A stretch of 64,000 nucleotides of DNA, taken from assembly GCF_002234675.1 (NCBI RefSeq), contig NC_019875.2:25076299-25140298 (forward strand). Reading direction: 5' to 3'. The position numbers and the translations under genes were made by a program. The DNA is from Oryzias latipes (taxonomy: Eukaryota; Chordata; Actinopteri; Beloniformes; Adrianichthyidae). The notes beneath the pieces are model-generated. The model was not told the DNA's origin. It was given only the letters and a program-made list of their open reading frames with translations, and did no database searches. This document shows positions 35,961 through 48,170 of this stretch, one piece after another; position 1 is the first letter of the stretch; every line of letters starts with the position of its first letter.

Positions 35961-37900
35961 CATTTAGGCCCTTTTTAAGCAGCTTTGGGCTTCAGGGCAC
36001 TGAAATTACCCTGCAACACCATGGAAGTGAGTCTGTGGAGGCACATCACTGCTGCCACTTTATACAAAAGAAACAACAATTGTTTTTACTGGTCAAAAGG
36101 GATGCCACGGTTCACTTTCCCCATAAATCGGTTCAAACCTCAATTGTTTTGTTTCAGTTCGATATATGATTTGTTTATTACTAAACAAGAACAAAAGAAA
36201 CATTCAGAAAATCTTTTATTTTGCCATTAGGCAAGTTACACTGAAGAAAAAACCCTTCTGAAGGCTCATACTAAACCTGGTGTGATTTAATAGAACAACA
36301 TTAAACATCTTATAATTAGCACAGCACAATATCTTGAGACTTTCAAACTAAATACATTCAAATGTAGGCAGTAGGATGCAAAAATTCACTTTCCATACAT
36401 TTATTATGGTTTTAAACTGAGAATTGTGGTGTCCCTGTCATTCCCAGAAAATCTAGAATTATAACTGTCAATAGTATTTTTTTTTCAGAAGAATGATTTG
36501 ATAAAAGCATCTTCAGGTATTAAACTCACATTTTACATGTGTTTTTAAATGAGTTAAGAACCCATCATGCCATAAAGCTGTGTTAACACCGAACACAATC
36601 CTTGCATCAGGAAGGGCCAGTTTTAATGATCAGAGGTCCTGCGGTGCAGGTTGAGCATTAGGCAAAGATTTCACATCACATCAACCAATCAGGAACTCAG
36701 CTTTGGCCCGTGATGTGTTGATGATGTAATCAGCAGGTGAAGTCCAGAACCAACATGGAGCAGAATTTGATCGTTCAACTCCAGAAGATATTTTTGTTAT
36801 TTGTATCGAGACAATGATAAAATGATATTCTAATTTTATTTTTATTTTTCCCTCTTCAGACCAATGCAAGTCATCAAACTAGGTCACAGAGAGACGTCAT
36901 TCAGACGCCGCTCCTGCAGTAGATGGTAAACCTCACTGTACTGTGAGAGTCTCTGAATGATCTCATGAACACAGACATGGAGACATGATTACCGATGCTT
37001 TTCTGGAGCTCTGTAAAACACATACATCTGAACTCTCAACATCATCTGTATTTTCCATGCATTGAAAGCAGCTTTGTGGACTCTGCAATAATAAGGCTGC
37101 TTGTAGGACTGTCAATTCAATCTTTTCTTTGTAAAATTGGCAACTCTCAAACTTACACCTCCATAGAGGGGAAGTTTGAGGGCCCAATGCAAGACAACAA
37201 CAAAATCCCGAGGCATGACGGCGCAGCAAACACCAAACAACTGGATCAACAACTGGTTTGTTTGTATCAAGCAATAGAGTTAAGCAGTAAGGGGAAATTA
37301 ACTGAGTTAAAGCAGCTGTAAAGCAGATGTGCTCATGGCACGGTGTGTAAGGAAAGAATAGAAACTGCTGGAGATGAAAACAAGACAAAAATACAGGAAT
37401 AAAACCAACAAAAGTACCTATAATAGGACAATGGGTTAACCTGAAGGGAAACACCTTCATTTCTTCCTTAAGACAGGTTTAAAAAACTAAATTTCTGTGG
37501 CCAGCTCAGATCTCCAAGTACTCACTGAGTTAATTTAAGCGCTAGATCATACAGACCTAAAAGCAACTTGGACAAAAATGGCAGATATGAGCACAATTTT
37601 TGTTGTTTCATCAAAAGCATCTCAGAGGAAACAACCCCTTGGAGCACAGTTTGACCTACTTTTTAGTCATTGCATGACATTTTCCATATTAAAAAAAAAA
37701 AGAATAAGATCCTATCTAGAATATAATTTTTGGATTGTTTTTCTGGATTTTACAATGTTATCATCGCTCTTGATTTTTTTTTTTAATCTTACTCTTTTTG
37801 TTCTAAGGGCTGTTTATTGCAAATAGTTCAAATAGTCTGAGCAATTTTTTGGACAAAACTAAATCATTTTTCTGTTCGGTCTTTATATATTCCTCCAGTG
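35961..37900. other. Intergenic sequence, nothing firm
   Basis: Unique AT-rich sequence. The minus-strand 165-codon frame (36,963-37,460) overlaps a plus-strand frame and has no recognisable domain. The part around 36,575-36,760 may be a degraded DNA element, but no ends could be placed. Confidence 0.35.
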
Positions 37901-38470
37901 TGAAGGTAAGATGTTCAGCTGCGACTCAGTGAAAAAATAGAAGTGGAGTGGATTGCTTGTGCTTCAGGGAAGCGTCTGGGATGCTTCAAATCACAGCCAG
38001 TGGCGCAATGGTTTCTATTTGAAGCAACGTCGTTTCCAATCTGCTCCACTGCCCATTCGTGCTGCTTCAGTGTTTTGGAACTGGGGGTGTACACAAGTCC
38101 CTGCTCACTCCACTGTAAAACACCAATGGAAATACACATACATATAGTCTATACATATATTTTTTTATCTTATGGCCAACATGTATTTAAATAATAAATC
38201 GTTACCTCCAGTATTAACCTAATTGATGTTCTCTTTGAAGTTCCCCTCTAACAGTGCATGCTCTTTTGATTGACAGGTGACACTTGTATCCTTGGCTGCT
38301 GACTGGCCTACCTGGGTGTGTTCCAGCAACTGTCAGGCTTGTTTGTTCAACGTGTTTGCTCATTTTTGAAAAGGCTGAGTTTAGCAGACCGAGTTGGAGC
38401 TGAAAAACTGGCTTTGGACCGACCCAATGCAAACCAATAGGTCATTTGAAAGCACAGTCTGTTGGATCAA
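37901..38470. other. Possible degraded repeat with a PBX/PREP-type decamer
   Basis: The sequence around 37,960-38,110 and 38,215-38,450 resembles old dispersed fish repeats. It contains TGATTGACAG at 38,267-38,276, an exact match to the PREP/PBX heterodimer consensus. The same word is found in some dispersed repeats (CTTTTGATTGACAGGTG), so its presence may have nothing to do with regulation. Confidence 0.3.
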
Positions 38471-39160
38471 CCCAAAACCTTTTTTCTGTTTCCTGTAGGG
38501 ATCGGTAGCAGCACTTTGTGGGGGATTTTTTTAACCTCTAAAGAAAAAAACATGGCACAGACTAGATGGCACAAATCCAAAACTTTAGCATTAACAAGCA
38601 GCCAAATGTTTAAAAACTCAACATAAAAAGAGCACTGATTCCTATAATTAAAGCCACCCTAACCAAAAGAAATTTTTATTGCCAATATTGTAATTGAACC
38701 ATCAAATTTTAGGACCTGTGATGCCTACTTGAAAAAAATTAATGTATGTCGGTCCAAATTCATGGAAAGGAATGCCAAGAGTGCCAAAAATAGCAGAATT
38801 AAATTTAAAGAAATCCTAAAATTTCTTGGAGTACTGGGAAAAACTAATATTAGCGAACAACTAAAATAACTGCTATATCATGAAGATTTGTTCTTTGAAT
38901 ACTTCATCTGGTTTATTAATTCCGTTAGTGTGCTATTTATTTTAATTTTTCGTTGTTCATCAAGTGTTTGTGTTCATGGCATTTTGACTCTGCCCTACTG
39001 TGAAAGTTTGTTATTTTTTGTTTTGTTTGCAGTTTTGATCCTGCTCTGTGTTTCAGCTCTGATTGCCTCCCAGCTGTTTCTCATTAGTCATTAAGACTTT
39101 TCTTGTATTTACTTTTTCTTGTCAGTCTCATAGTTTGTTTCTTCTGCTGTTATTCATTCA
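38471..39160. other. Intergenic sequence, nothing firm
   Basis: AT-rich sequence. The piece at 38,960-39,110 vaguely resembles the LTR-like block at 14,241 (GTCATT...CTGTTTCTCATTAGTC words), too weakly to call. Confidence 0.3.
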
Positions 39161-39162
39161 TT

Positions 39163-39847
39163 TTCAGCTCCAATTGTTTGGGTTACCTGCCTCAGCATCT
39201 GTTAAAAAATTACTTTGGGTTTTTTATTCCCGCGGCCCCCACCTTTAGGTCCCACTTTCTAGTCTTCTAGCTGCAGAATCTCTAAAAATGTTTGACTTTA
39301 TAATATGAAGTTATCTAAAGTTTTCTTCGTATGTTCCATTAATAAAATGTATTCAAATCAGAATCAAAAATCCAGTAATAAGCCAAATTTGATGTTTTGG
39401 TGAAATAAAAGTTGGTGTGCAAATTAAAAGTAAACACAAATTTTCTTTTACTAGTTATTTGAATAAACTGAAAATAATATCTAGGAGTTGGAAACTGGAC
39501 CAGGTAATTTTATTCTGATATTTAACATTACAAAGAGAGGGAAAAAAGAGGAGAAAAAAAACATTACAAAGAGATTTTTATCTATTTATTTCCAGCTGAT
39601 TAAGGTAAAAAATGACTTTGGTTTGTTTGTTCCTCCTGCCCCCACCGTTTGGTCCTTTAGTTTTCTACCTGCCGAATCTCTGAATATTTTGACTTTACAT
39701 TATAAAATGAATCAACTAAAGTCAGTGTCACATTGTTAAAGTAATAAAACATTCAAATCATAATACATAGTCCAGTAAAAAACTGAATTTTGCAGTTTTG
39801 TAGAAATCAAAGTTGGTGTTCAAATAAAAAAACAGAAACCTGTTTTT
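39163..39847. repeat. Degenerate tandem duplication, offset about 398 bp
   Basis: Copy A (about 39,163-39,447) and copy B (about 39,586-39,847) share a series of words in the same order. These are a CCCCCACC block followed by GGTCC, CTAGCTGC-GAATCTCT against CTACCTGCCGAATCTCT, TTTGACTTTA, AATAAAAC/TG, TCAAATCA, CCAGTAA, AAGTTGGTGT and CAAATTAAA. GAATCTC is at 39,276 in A and 39,674 in B. The copies are diverged, so the duplication is old. Whether the unit is part of a mobile element is unknown. Confidence 0.65.
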
Positions 39848-41888
39848 TGTTTTTTTTACAATATTTTTTTAAATTATGCACATTATCTGAGAGTCAGCAT
39901 GTTGTCTGGACTGGGAGTTTTTATTTTGCATGTTCATAATTGTGAAAACTAAAAATATCTATGTAGGATTTTAACATTTTTGTTTCTTGCATTGCTGCAG
40001 ATTGCAAACAACAAAAATAACAAAAGTTATTATAATAAAGCTGTAGAGGAATTATTTTAATGAAGTACCTGTACTAAAGTGAACCCACATGCAACCTGAG
40101 GAGTGGAAACAGATGATTTAAAAAGATTTGGGGACATTTCAGTATTTTGTCGTGGTTGTTACTAGATTGAACAGTTTTAATGCCAGCCACCTTTGTTATA
40201 ATTGATTTCTCAAGAATATTTCAAATATGCATTTGAAGTGTTTCTGACTTCCAGTTTTGGTATTTAAGAGCATTAACTAAATCACTGCTTTTTTTTAAAG
40301 CATAACTCTGAAATGAGATTTAGAAAAGTAGATGTCTTTATTAATCCGGTTGGAGGTGCAGGTTTCCATTGATTGACTGTGAACTAGCACCACCTGCTAA
40401 CCCCCCCCACCGATGATAGAAAACAACCAGTCTGTCAGTTGCCAGGCAATATTCACAACCACTGGCCCACATCAGCTAATTAACCAGCAGAAATCACGTA
40501 TTGACAGATGGGCCCATGCATATTGATCGGCCCGCACTGCCACGTTCTAAATCACCAAACGCTAATGAATCATTTCCCGTTTGGGAGAGAAAAAAAGAAA
40601 AAAAAAACATCAGTCTTCTGCCTGACATCATACCTGCACTGCACAAAGCTCACACATCAACCCAAACTCTCCTAAGACTTTAGCTGTTTGTGTACACATC
40701 ACCAAGCTCTCTGCCTCTTCTTTGTATCTCATCTCTCTGTCTGTCTCCCACCATCTCGTTTCTGCCATCTCTCTCTGTGCGGCATGGCAGTTATTTTTCA
40801 TAACAGCAGGCTGGTGGAGGCAGTAAATACCCCTCTCTTCAGACGGTGCACCCACAGTGACCCTGCAACCCCTCTGTCTCTGATGCTTCTCCCAAGGTCT
40901 CTCACTCCAAGGTCCCTGTGATGCAGCGCTCTAGTTGCAGCGTACACCCTGTAATTCACCAGCCTGCTAGATCGCCTGCCAGGAGCTATTGATTTTTGTT
41001 TCCCCAATCTCCAAGAGAGAGAGAAAGAAAAGATTAAAAACACTTTGTCAGTTTGGTAGGGAATAAGAATTCTGCGCAGGGGGATACCTAGGAGGGCATG
41101 GGGTCAGGGCTGAGATACTGTATGTCTTTATGGCTTTAACTATTTCCACTCCGTGTACATCTCTGTCTGTTGCTCTGAACCCCTTTGTCTTTGTTTCTGT
41201 GCCGGTAAAATTCAGATGGGGAGGCAGTCATTGTGCAAGTGCTGCTACTAATGGGTGATGAAACTCTTGCTTGTCCTAGTAAACACTGCACCTCATATGA
41301 CGTTTGCACCAATTACTGTCTTTAGATTTAGGAATTTTTTATTTTCTTAAAAAGCGGAAAATCTCACCAATATGTTTTTATAAACAAACCAGCAAAAGTT
41401 CCCATCTTCATGTCTTCCTCTTTATGAACCTCATTACCCAAATAAAACAAATAAGCCACAAATGCAGTATGGCTTTACCCACCCCAAGCTTTTTCACTTC
41501 AGCTTTTAGGAAGGGATATTGGATCTCTACGGGCTTCTCTTTCCTGATTTCAGGTCTCGTGTGGGGATGATTCTGAGCTTGTTTAGGGCATCTTGGAGAT
41601 GCTTGATTGGACTGAAACATCTGCAGGTTTCACTTTATTGCAATCAGCTCTCTGTTTCTTCATGCGCAGTTTCTTAGTGTCCTGCTAAAGAATCAAGCTG
41701 TTATGCTTGAGGTGCAACAGTTTTAAAGTGGGTGGGGAGTGTTAAAAGAAACTGTTATTTGCTCATATCTTTATTACGTCACTTTCTGTTTAATCTCAGT
41801 TTTCTTAACTAACCTGTTGGAGGATCAATGAACAAGAATCTTTATTTTGCATATCTGAATCAAACTGTTTCAGTTTTGCTTTTTTGTG
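39848..41888. other. Intergenic sequence, nothing recognised
   Basis: About 2 kb of unique sequence. The interval 40,380-41,100 is less AT-rich and repeat-free and might be regulatory, but shows no motif cluster I would defend. No exon was recognised. Confidence 0.35.
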
Positions 41889-41891
41889 TTT

Positions 41892-42480
41892 TATTTTATT
41901 CGATTCAGTTGAGTTTTATTTATACAGCCCTATATTGCAACAATATTCGTCTCCATGGGCTTCATACTGGTATTTATATATTAAACATGAAATCATAAAG
42001 AGCATGTATTAATTGCTAAACTAAACTAAACAGACTGGGCTACACAGGGAATTCCTCCCCCAGGACGGACAGGCATTGTACCAGAACTCTTAGAGAAAAT
42101 TTAGCTTATCTAACTCTACAACTACATGTTTATCCCTTGTGCTATCCTGGGCACTTCAACATTGGGAGTTGTGTCATCTAGACCCCACAAGACAGTGCAC
42201 TGAACCCTTTTTCTTCAACGATTTGTGATTTTCACTGGTGTCCATGGATTACATGAAATGTTTCCACCTTTATCATGGTAGGGAGAACACGTCAATGTAA
42301 GGATCGGGTCATCTGGACCCCATAGGATACCACAAGGGTTAAATAGTTCAGCAGATTTGCTTCATCCAGAAGAGTTGGGGGACGGCTGGGGGCGCGAGAT
42401 GATCCAGAGGTAGGGTCCACGACTGGGTGTAGGAGCAGGAGCAGAGACGAGGTACACGGTCAGGAACAGATCAATCCAAG
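41892..42480 (-). repeat. Dispersed teleost repeat interrupted by a MITE
   Basis: The left part begins CAGTTGAGTTTTATTTATAC, followed by GTCTCCATGGGCTTCATAC and GGGAATTCCTCCCCCAGGAC with GGACAGGCATT. The right part continues after 42,342 with CAGATTTGCTTCATCCAG, GATGATCCAGAGGTAGGGTC and GGAGCAGGAGCAGAGACGAG. Both parts belong to one familiar dispersed fish repeat whose reversed end reads AATAAA-like at the left. The 205-bp element at 42,134-42,338 splits it, which dates the MITE as younger. Confidence 0.55.
42134..42338. mobile_element. TTAA-type MITE nested in another repeat
   Basis: The left terminus CCCTTGTGCTATCCT (42,134-42,148) matches the reversed right terminus CCCTTGTGGTATCCT (42,324-42,338) at 14 of 15 positions. 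The right flank is TTAA (42,339-42,342); the left flank reads TTAT, one change from TTAA. Inside, a GTCATCTRGACCCCA word occurs twice in direct orientation. Termini starting CCC next to TTAA point to piggyBac-type mobilisation. No transposase is present. Confidence 0.65.
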
Positions 42481-42990
42481 TCCCCACTTTCTCAATAGCC
42501 AGATTTTAATTCAAACCTGGAAGTGACAACTGTTGCAGTTCCTCAAAAGACAATTGGAGGCTGGTTTCAGAATGAAGCAATTACTCATTTATTCCCATGT
42601 TAAGGAGTATTTTATACTAAAATTGCATTAATTTACAATAGAGTTTCAAATATTTCATGTTTATTGGTTATTGCATTTTTTGAAGTCTAAGTCACTGCTT
42701 TTTGTTTAACCAAATATTTATTCAGATGTCCATACACATATACAAATATATACATACGTGTTTACTACTACTTAATCAAATTTCACTATCAACCAATTAT
42801 TTGGCATTTTAACAGTAAACTAAAATTCTTTACGGTATTAACTAATTTAAAATTCAAACAATTTCAAAGTTTTGTTCCAAAAACAGTAGGACATCTCCTT
42901 TTTACATTAGTTCTATGTCTGCATGAGTCAAACAATAAAATACCTCTCTAATTATAATGTTCCTCTCTTATTTTTTTTTTAAATGTGATA
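42481..42990. other. AT-rich sequence, nothing recognised
   Basis: Unique AT-rich sequence between two repeat elements. Confidence 0.4.
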
Positions 42991-42994
42991 GCGC

Positions 42995-43515
42995 TCTCAA
43001 TTTTAGATCAGAACTTATGCTGCTTGGGTTTTCTCAAAGACTAAAAAAGTAGACCACATCAGTCCAGTTCTGAGGTTTTTACAATGACTGCCTGTCTGCC
43101 AGAGGATAGGCTTTGAAGTTTTGTTGTTGGTTTCTAAAGCTTTAAAGGGTTTAGCACCAAAATACACGATTGACCTCCTGACCCAGTGTAAACCAGCCAG
43201 ATCTCTCCAGCTATTTGGATCCGCTCTTTTTATACAGGAGAAGCGGCATGCAGCTTTTATGCTTCACATATCTACAACAGACTTTCTAAAAGCCTTAGAT
43301 CAGCCGAATCCGTTTAAACCCAGGTTAAACACCCCCTGTTCTCATTTGATTAGTTTTTAATTCAAAGATTTACAGCCACACTTTAACTCTTAATTCAGTT
43401 CTTTTTTACTATCACTCTTTTAGTATTTTTTTAATCTTTCTTGTAAAGTTTTATGTAAAGTATTTCCAATTGTCTAGGTATGAAATGTACTGTTGAAGTA
43501 AATTTGCCAGTTTAT
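42995..43515 (+). pseudogene. LINE C-terminal and 3' UTR fragment, L2-like
   Basis: From 43,052 the plus strand reads DHISPVLRFLQ, then a TGA stop at 43,085-43,087, then LPVCQRIGFEVLLLVSKALK and GLAPKYTIDLLTQ. This is the conserved region after the reverse transcriptase in L2-like LINEs, where the stop replaces the usual tryptophan of an HWLPV-type motif. The end has TATGTAAAGTATTTCCAATT and GAAATGTACTGTTGAAGTAA before TTTGCC, which is a degraded form of the L2-type tail. 5' parts are absent. Confidence 0.78.
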
Positions 43516-45150
43516 TAATCCCATAAACCCTATTTAACAGGTTCCTGAGGTGGGCGAGGCAAACTCTGATTATGTCCATCCCACCTCAGGCTTCAGGGTG
43601 ATGTCATAGACAAAGACCCTGGTGTATATATTTCTACAGGTTAATTTTATAAAGTAAATTTGATTAAGTCTCATCTAAGCAGGTCTACAAAAAAATTCAT
43701 TAATAGCATTATGCTCATGTTTCTTTTTAATGGAACATGACATGAATTGTCATGCTGTCATACTTATATATACAAGTATACAATCTATTGCTTATAGGTT
43801 TGTAAGTTAGGTTTCTTTTATTTTTGGTGGCTTGAAATGTTTTTTCTCACCATCCATTTTGTGTAAACAAAACAGCACAACAGTCTTTCTAAAGAGGCAA
43901 TAATGTTGCATGCTTCCAAAAACACTTAAAAGTAGCTCCATTTACTATCCTCATTCCAAGGAAGAGTCTAATCTACTTGTTGCATTATTCTGTTGAAGTA
44001 TCTCCCACCTTTATCATCACTGTGCACATCTGTCTGATTTACAATTTGTTAAAGGATAAGAAATAATTTCCTGCCAGCTAGTTTCTCCAGTATTGTTTCT
44101 TCAGTAATGGATGTTTCTGCCACATTATTTTGACAGAAAATGCATGAAGCCGTAGATCTTATTTGCTGAACATACTTCCAGATTACCCCCAAGATTTTAA
44201 ACCAAGAGTTTTTTTTCTGCCACGTTTGGTAAAAAGCTGAGTCTAGTAAAGTTGATTTACCAGATCGGCGAGGACCTTTTTTTTCTGAGTTCAGGTCCCT
44301 TTATTTTATTCTTGAAGTTTTAATATTTTCTGCGTTTTGTGTTAGGATTAGACTCAACTGTTCCGTTTCTTCTGATTCCACCAGGTTAACGTTTCTAATA
44401 ATCCATATTTGCTTCCGTTCATTTTCCCTGACAACATTAGAGTCTCTCATTTTAGCAGTTTGGGCTCCAGTCTACAGTTTTGCCACCTGTTTGGGTTTAT
44501 TTACTAATTCCTTTAAGATCCCCTCATCCTCATCGTCTCCAGTTTCCTGCATTTTCCCAACCACCACCCCAGTTTATACAAAAGTAAAATGCTCATGAAG
44601 AAACTAATTGAATTGGGAAAAACTAGTTGTGTCAGCTGATAAGTAAGACCCACAGCAAAGTTTATGTATAACTTTTTAATTTCTTATGAGCCCATAAAAC
44701 CAAGGCAAATATTAGAATTAATCACTAACAGTGTAATGTTTTCAGGAATTATTTTGTTTCCACAGAAAATCTGCAAAGAAATAAAGACAGGTGGGAACGC
44801 ACCCGTACTCACCAAGGCAGGGAATGACAAATGGGAAGAGCCACACAACTGGCTGCATTCTGAAAAATTCTTTATAGAATATTTTATTGTATTTGCTGCA
44901 ATTTTTTTTACATTTATGCTGTTTCCAAACCTGTCTTATTTTCTAGGACGTAGTTTCTGCAGAGCGGCAGTGGGTCATCAGAAATGTGCCTCTGAGTTGT
45001 CGGGCGGAACTCTTGGCATGAGCAACCTCACACCACTCACCCACTGGTACGACCCACAGTCGTACAGTTTTGAGACAGATACCAGCTCGGAAAAGGAAAA
45101 GGACACGGGTACACAGATCTAGTCGTCTAAAAGTAGATGCATCAGAATGC
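43516..45150. other. Intergenic sequence, nothing firm
   Basis: AT-rich unique sequence. A plus-strand frame ends at 45,122 (152 codons). Its last 59 codons (from 44,946) follow a polypyrimidine stretch and TTTCTAG, an acceptor-like signal, and end in TAG. I do not recognise the peptide and saw no partner exon. Confidence 0.35.
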
Positions 45151-45164
45151 AGCAGAGCGGGGAG

Positions 45165-45520
45165 TTTGTGAGCTGTCCATTGACTGTAAAATATATAACT
45201 GGATGAATCGCGTGTGACGTCACCCATAGAAAATGCCTTGCTTCCGGTTCCAACCAAATGAAGTCAATTCAGTCGCCATTTTAATGCGATATGTCCTTCA
45301 CCCTGTTGGAACCAGAAGTCCAAAGTAAGCTGTGATTGGCCTGTCTAGATTTGGCAACCACTGTCTCCCATCAGGAGTGAGCACGTTAGAAGACCACAAC
45401 CCTACAACTGAAAGAGAGATCGGGGGAATCTGTCTCGAGGCCACATACTTTGATTGGTCAGTTAATAACTTGAATAACTTGCGCTAAAGCAAAAATATCC
45501 TGAAATCAATTAGGATTAGC
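45165..45520. repeat. Dispersed teleost repeat
   Basis: The block starts near CATTGACTGTAAAATATATA, then GTGTGACGTCACCCATAG, CTTGCTTCCGGTTCCAACCA, GTCAATTCAGTCGCCATTTT and CACCCTGTTGGAACCAGAAG. These words in this order are familiar from an interspersed element in fish genomes, probably a non-autonomous DNA transposon. Ends and class are not fixed. Confidence 0.5.
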
Positions 45521-46055
45521 AAGAACATGTTAATAAAAGGAAAAAGAGCAAGAATGGTTATTCTGGCTGTTTATTTCTCAACAGATGTCAATGGGATTTT
45601 GGCTTTTTTGGAACTTAATTTTCAATGATTGATTTTAATTTACATAAAATCTTAATTTTCAAATCTTCCATCATCAGAAAATTGCCACAAGAACAAGTTA
45701 AAAACACCAAAAAACAACATTTTCATCTGCGTGAGTCTTAAGAAACATTTTATGTGAAATAGAGTTATTGGTCTAAGATCTGGCAAATCCCAGTGACCTC
45801 GATTTCAAATGTCATTTGTCTCCAGTTTGGTTTCTCCTCTCTGAGTTCCTTTAGAAATGTAATTATGAAACTCAATTAAATCACGGAAAAAGAAACATTT
45901 ATGACCAAAAAGTGATTTGTTTTTTTTGTGTACTCTTAATTTTTGCCAAAAAAATGTTCTTCCCAAGATTGAATTGCGACATCTATCTGCATCCTTCCTA
46001 CAGCACCACACTGGATTTTAGTTTGTAGCTATTTTACCCACCAGCAGTTAAGACA
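45521..46055. other. Intergenic sequence, nothing recognised
   Basis: AT-rich unique sequence without a recognised feature. Confidence 0.4.
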
Positions 46056-46059
46056 GACA

Positions 46060-46560
46060 AAGTAATGGCACTGATCACATCATCTCTGCCTGGACTCCCT
46101 ACCTTTATTATCGAAGATTAGATTAGTGCTTAAAGGCATCGCTGCTCTGCATTTAAATGTACCGACTGCTTAAGAGCCGAGTTTTTAAACATTTCTGACT
46201 TTTGTTCTGCTCGGCAAATTGAGCGAAATGATGAATTGAAAACCCACATGCTCCCAGTTCTTCCGTTTCTCCTTTTTAGTCATTTGGGAAAACCTACACA
46301 CCCACACTGATGCGCAGTCAAATACAGTCATGCTAATGTGATGCCAATACATTACCATATCAGACTGTGTTATGCATGGACGCCTCCTATCATTTCGGCC
46401 TAACTTTCAGCTAAATGTGAGGAATGTTTTTCCCTGACATTAGGGCGTGGTAATGGTGCCTTTCAGGGCCACTTTATTTCCAAAATGAAATATTCATTCA
46501 TTGGCAAGGACAGTCTTACAGGAAGTCTGTCTGAAATGTGAATTCCAGCAGACATTTCTT
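46060..46560. promoter_or_regulatory. Candidate conserved non-coding element
   Basis: Unique repeat-free stretch with GATTAGATTAG, CATGCTAATGTGATG, ACATTACC and GGTAATGGTG words and balanced composition, clearly different in texture from its AT-rich surroundings. Suggested as a regulatory block on appearance only. Confidence 0.25.
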
Positions 46561-47925
46561 CAATATTTGATGGGCCATCTAAGTTCTGTGTCTAGTACTG
46601 TGTACTTGTTCCAAATATTAATTTTCTCTGTGTTTTGCCTCTCTGTCTGCAGTTGTTAAATCTTGTTACAGCTAACTTGATAAGACAGAAATGTATGACC
46701 AAAAACACCTCCTAGGATTGTTTTTGTGCATATTTTACTGAAACTGCATGCATAAATTACCCTTTTTCTTGCTTTGGTGGCAGTGTTTGTCTTCTCTTTT
46801 CAACAGGTTATCATCTTGTAAGTCCAATTTGTTGTGTGAAACCATCAGCAAGCGTGCACTAAATCAGCTTGATTGCATGCCAGGAGGAGGATAAAAGGCT
46901 CGGAGGTGGGTACAGTAATCCGAATAGACCGGGTGGTCTGCTTCAAGGCATATTGTTTTATACTTTCATGCATATTCACTTCTAAGCTCGGGAGTATGCA
47001 GATTAGTCTTGTTTGACACTGGACTCACATTCTTCTTTGGCTTTTTCTCTTTTGCTGTTGCTGCACCCTGCTGTGCACAATAGCTGTGCATAGATTTGTA
47101 CAAGTATGGAGAGGATTTTTTTTTTTTTTTTACTTGTTTGCAAGTTTTGGGTGCAGGCTGCTTCGAGTGAGCATGCATGAGTGAATGTTTGGCCTTGTGC
47201 GCACCAATGTTTGTGTCGAGGTGTGTGTGTGTGTTTGTGTAGGTATGCAGTTGCCAGACACATGGCTTTGTCTTGTCCTGGCACTGTGCTCGGCTCACCA
47301 GATGTTCTCCTTTTTTATCATCCTCCTCTTGCACTGTGTTCTTTGAGGTTTAGGGAATCTATGTAGCTCATATTCAGCTCGCGCTGTTGTTTTTTGCTGT
47401 TTTTGTGGGAAAAACAATAAGCTATTTAAAGACATTTTTATTGTTATGTAAAAAGCACAAAAAAAGAAATCAAGGTCTCCTCTAGGAACTGCAGCACATC
47501 CAGTGACTATTTTCTTTTCTTTTATAAAACACATTCATTTGCTGGTTATGGTGCTACTTTCTCCTTATTTGCCATACATCACATTTTTAGGATATCAATT
47601 AGCCCAAATTAGCTCCAGATTTGTGGTAATAAACAAGCAGTATCTGGTGCAAAGCTGCAGCAGAACAACCTTTGATGCAGTTTTTAAAATTTACCTTTTG
47701 ATTTTTGACTAATCTCCTACTTATAGTCTAGAATTTTGATTTATTTTTGCTCTACACAGAAATTTAGTTAAGTTTCTGAACTTTTTTTAAAAATTAAATA
47801 CAAAATCTTATTAAGTCTGGTTCTGTTATATAGAAACCACAGCTATGATTTTTGTTTTTTGGTTAAAACCAGAAGTCCTTAAAACTTATTGGATAAATCA
47901 TAAACATGCTATTGCACATTTCTTC
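46561..47925. other. Intergenic sequence with simple repeats
   Basis: Includes a poly-T run near 47,117-47,132 and a short GT repeat near 47,221-47,234. The minus-strand 122- and 93-codon frames run through these simple repeats and are not convincing genes. Confidence 0.45.
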
Positions 47926-47929
47926 CTTT

Positions 47930-48170
47930 GTTTCTCACAAAAACACTGTCATATTCTTCCTCCCACTCTTTTCCAAGCAATTAATTAAGCCGTTTTTGAC
48001 AAACTTAATATTTTATGGATTCAGTGTTTTATGTCCTCTATATATGAGTACCAATGTGTTTATGATTACAATCTTTTATGTTTATATATGTGCATTTATG
48101 TACACATGTATAAACTGTACATGTGTGTACAAATGTACAACTGTGTATTTCTGTATCTTCTTTTAATTTT
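47930..48170 (+). repeat. LINE 3'-end-like fragment
   Basis: Contains CTCCCACTCTTTTCCAAGCA followed by ATTAATTAAGC, a variant of the CCCACTCCTTTTCAAGCA word found in the LINE tails at 25,063 and 49,783. The following region is T-rich with self-complementary TGTACA words. Coding parts are absent. Confidence 0.4.

Noticed and set aside
36963..37460. A 165-codon minus-strand frame
   Set aside because: No recognisable domain, overlapped by a 108-codon plus-strand frame, and no promoter or splice signals.
47003..47334. Histidine/threonine-rich minus-strand frames
   Set aside because: They translate a GT/CA repeat and a poly-T run.
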